DNA of 51,358 bases from Streptococcus sp. HMSC074B11. GTDB lineage: Bacteria; Bacillota; Bacilli; Lactobacillales; Streptococcaceae. The notes beneath the pieces were generated by a model. It saw only the letters and a list, made by a program, of their open reading frames with translations. It was not told the origin of the DNA and did no database searches. The stretch spans positions 48,458-99,815 of the forward strand of contig NZ_KV794302.1 in NCBI RefSeq assembly GCF_001808705.1. The letters are read 5' to 3'. Each line of letters starts with the position of its first letter. Within the stretch, counting starts at the first letter, position 1. Both the position numbers and the translations under genes were made by a program. Shown piece by piece: positions 50,942 to 51,358 of this stretch.

Positions 50942-50971
50942 CAGCGCGTCTGCCAATTCCGCCACGCCGGC
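50888..50971 (-). tRNA. tRNA-Leu(CAA)
   Basis: 84 nt, type II tRNA with a long variable arm; acceptor GCCGGCG with CGCCGGT, anticodon loop CTCAAAA (anticodon CAA), CCA not encoded. Intact at attR. Confidence 0.95.
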
Positions 50972-50981
50972 AAATAGTAAC

Positions 50982-51052
50982 TGGGGTAGCTGGATTCGAA
51001 CCAACGCATGAGGGAGTCAAAGTCCCTTGCCTTACCGCTTGGCTATACCCCA
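50982..51052 (-). tRNA. tRNA-Gln(TTG)
   Basis: Starts TGGGGTATAGCCAAG; anticodon loop CTTTGAC (anticodon TTG); ends GCTACCCCA. Confidence 0.95.
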
Positions 51053-51065
51053 AAAATATAAAATA

Positions 51066-51139
51066 GGCGAGTGAGGGGAATCGAACCCCCGAATGTCAGA
51101 GCCACAATCTGATGTGTTAACCACTTCACCACACCCGCC
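51066..51139 (-). tRNA. tRNA-His(GTG)
   Basis: Starts GGCGGGTG with an encoded extra 5' G paired to C73; anticodon loop TTGTGGC (GTG). Confidence 0.95.
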
Positions 51140-51150
51140 ATAACGTTTAA

Positions 51151-51221
51151 CACGGGCAGTAGGAATTGAACCCACACTGAAGGTTTTGGAGACCTTAGTT
51201 CTACCTTTAAACTATGCCCGT
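51151..51221 (-). tRNA. tRNA-Trp(CCA)
   Basis: Acceptor ACGGGCA / TGCCCGT, anticodon loop CTCCAAA (CCA), discriminator G. Confidence 0.95.
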
Positions 51222-51227
51222 ATAAGA

Positions 51228-51308
51228 TGGAAGGGGAGGGATTCGAACCCCCGAACCCGAAGGAGCGGATTTACAGTCCGCCGCGTTTAGCCTCTTCGCT
51301 ACCCTTCC
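51228..51308 (-). tRNA. tRNA-Tyr(GTA)
   Basis: 81 nt with long variable arm; acceptor GGAAGGG / CCCTTCC, anticodon loop CTGTAAA (GTA). Confidence 0.95.
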
Positions 51309-51323
51309 GTGTAATATAAGAAA

Positions 51324-51358
51324 TGGCGCGAGACGGAATCGAACCGCCGACACATGGA
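51324..51358 (-). tRNA. partial tRNA, probably Phe
   Basis: Only the 3' half is in the window: anticodon-stem end TCCATGTGTC, T-arm GGCGGTTCGATTCCG, acceptor CTCGCGCCA. The pattern fits tRNA-Phe, but the anticodon is outside the window. Confidence 0.7.

Noticed and set aside
50797..51053. Open frames over the tRNA-Leu and tRNA-Gln genes
   Set aside because: They are translations of tRNA sequence and spacers, a common artefact.
1..51358. CRISPR array
   Set aside because: No regularly spaced short direct repeats were seen; the repeats found are att sites, arm sites and BOX elements.

Overview
The window is chromosomal DNA of a mitis-group Streptococcus (S. pneumoniae, S. mitis, S. oralis and relatives). 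The gene content and order (comGA-GG, patA/patB, gltX-pgi, rsmA-rsgA-rpe-thiN-rmuC), the BOX repeats, the AT-rich composition and the leftward tRNA cluster all fit. Most genes lie on the minus strand.

Layout, left to right. 1-6800: a housekeeping operon (rsmA, rsgA, rpe, thiN, rmuC, yhaM) fed from the right, next to a solitary SseB-like gene. 7000-11140: a lactococcin-972-type bacteriocin export/immunity ABC locus, whose last gene is frameshifted, beside a PlcR-like regulator. 11213-12549: rnmV and tatD. 12533-19503: a ~7 kb integrative element inserted into the 5' end of tatD. It carries a tyrosine integrase, Xis, an HUH rolling-circle Rep, small replication-module proteins, a sigma-region-4-like protein, a DUF6287-type lipoprotein, an unknown protein and an XRE regulator. 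19500-25260: a KimA-like potassium/APC transporter, rpmH, alaT, an orphan ~300 nt transcription unit and gltX. 25343-32740: a 3' fragment of pgi, a complete glucitol (sorbitol) PTS operon (srlD-gutR-gutM-srlA-srlE-srlB) and a full-length pgi of a diverged allele type. 32912-38253: a glutamine amidotransferase, a BOX element, the PatAB multidrug exporter behind an attenuator, and a histidine phosphatase. 38363-42093: the late-competence comG pilus operon with a cin-box-like promoter. 42146-45010: a DUF1033 gene, a zinc alcohol dehydrogenase and nagA. 45241-50941: a second element of ~5.6 kb in tRNA-Leu(CAA), with a tyrosine integrase, DUF3173 Xis, Rep_trans/MobT-type initiator, XRE regulator, an SMR efflux pump and a truncated NUDIX gene. 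50888-51358: leftward tRNA genes Leu, Gln, His, Trp, Tyr and a partial tRNA (probably Phe).

The main points of interest are these. (1) The first element swaps the start codon, ribosome-binding site and promoter of tatD for its own: the resident gene now begins with TTG, while the old promoter and ATG are stranded at the far end driving a 7-codon stub. (2) The sorbitol operon arrived with a foreign pgi allele, leaving 476 bp of the resident pgi behind. (3) Both integrated elements pair a rolling-circle initiator with an unassigned ~125-residue protein and have hairpins that look like replication or transfer origins. (4) Several leaders contain small ORFs or hairpins that could regulate translation or termination. 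Functions are assigned by motif reading only; no database search was run.
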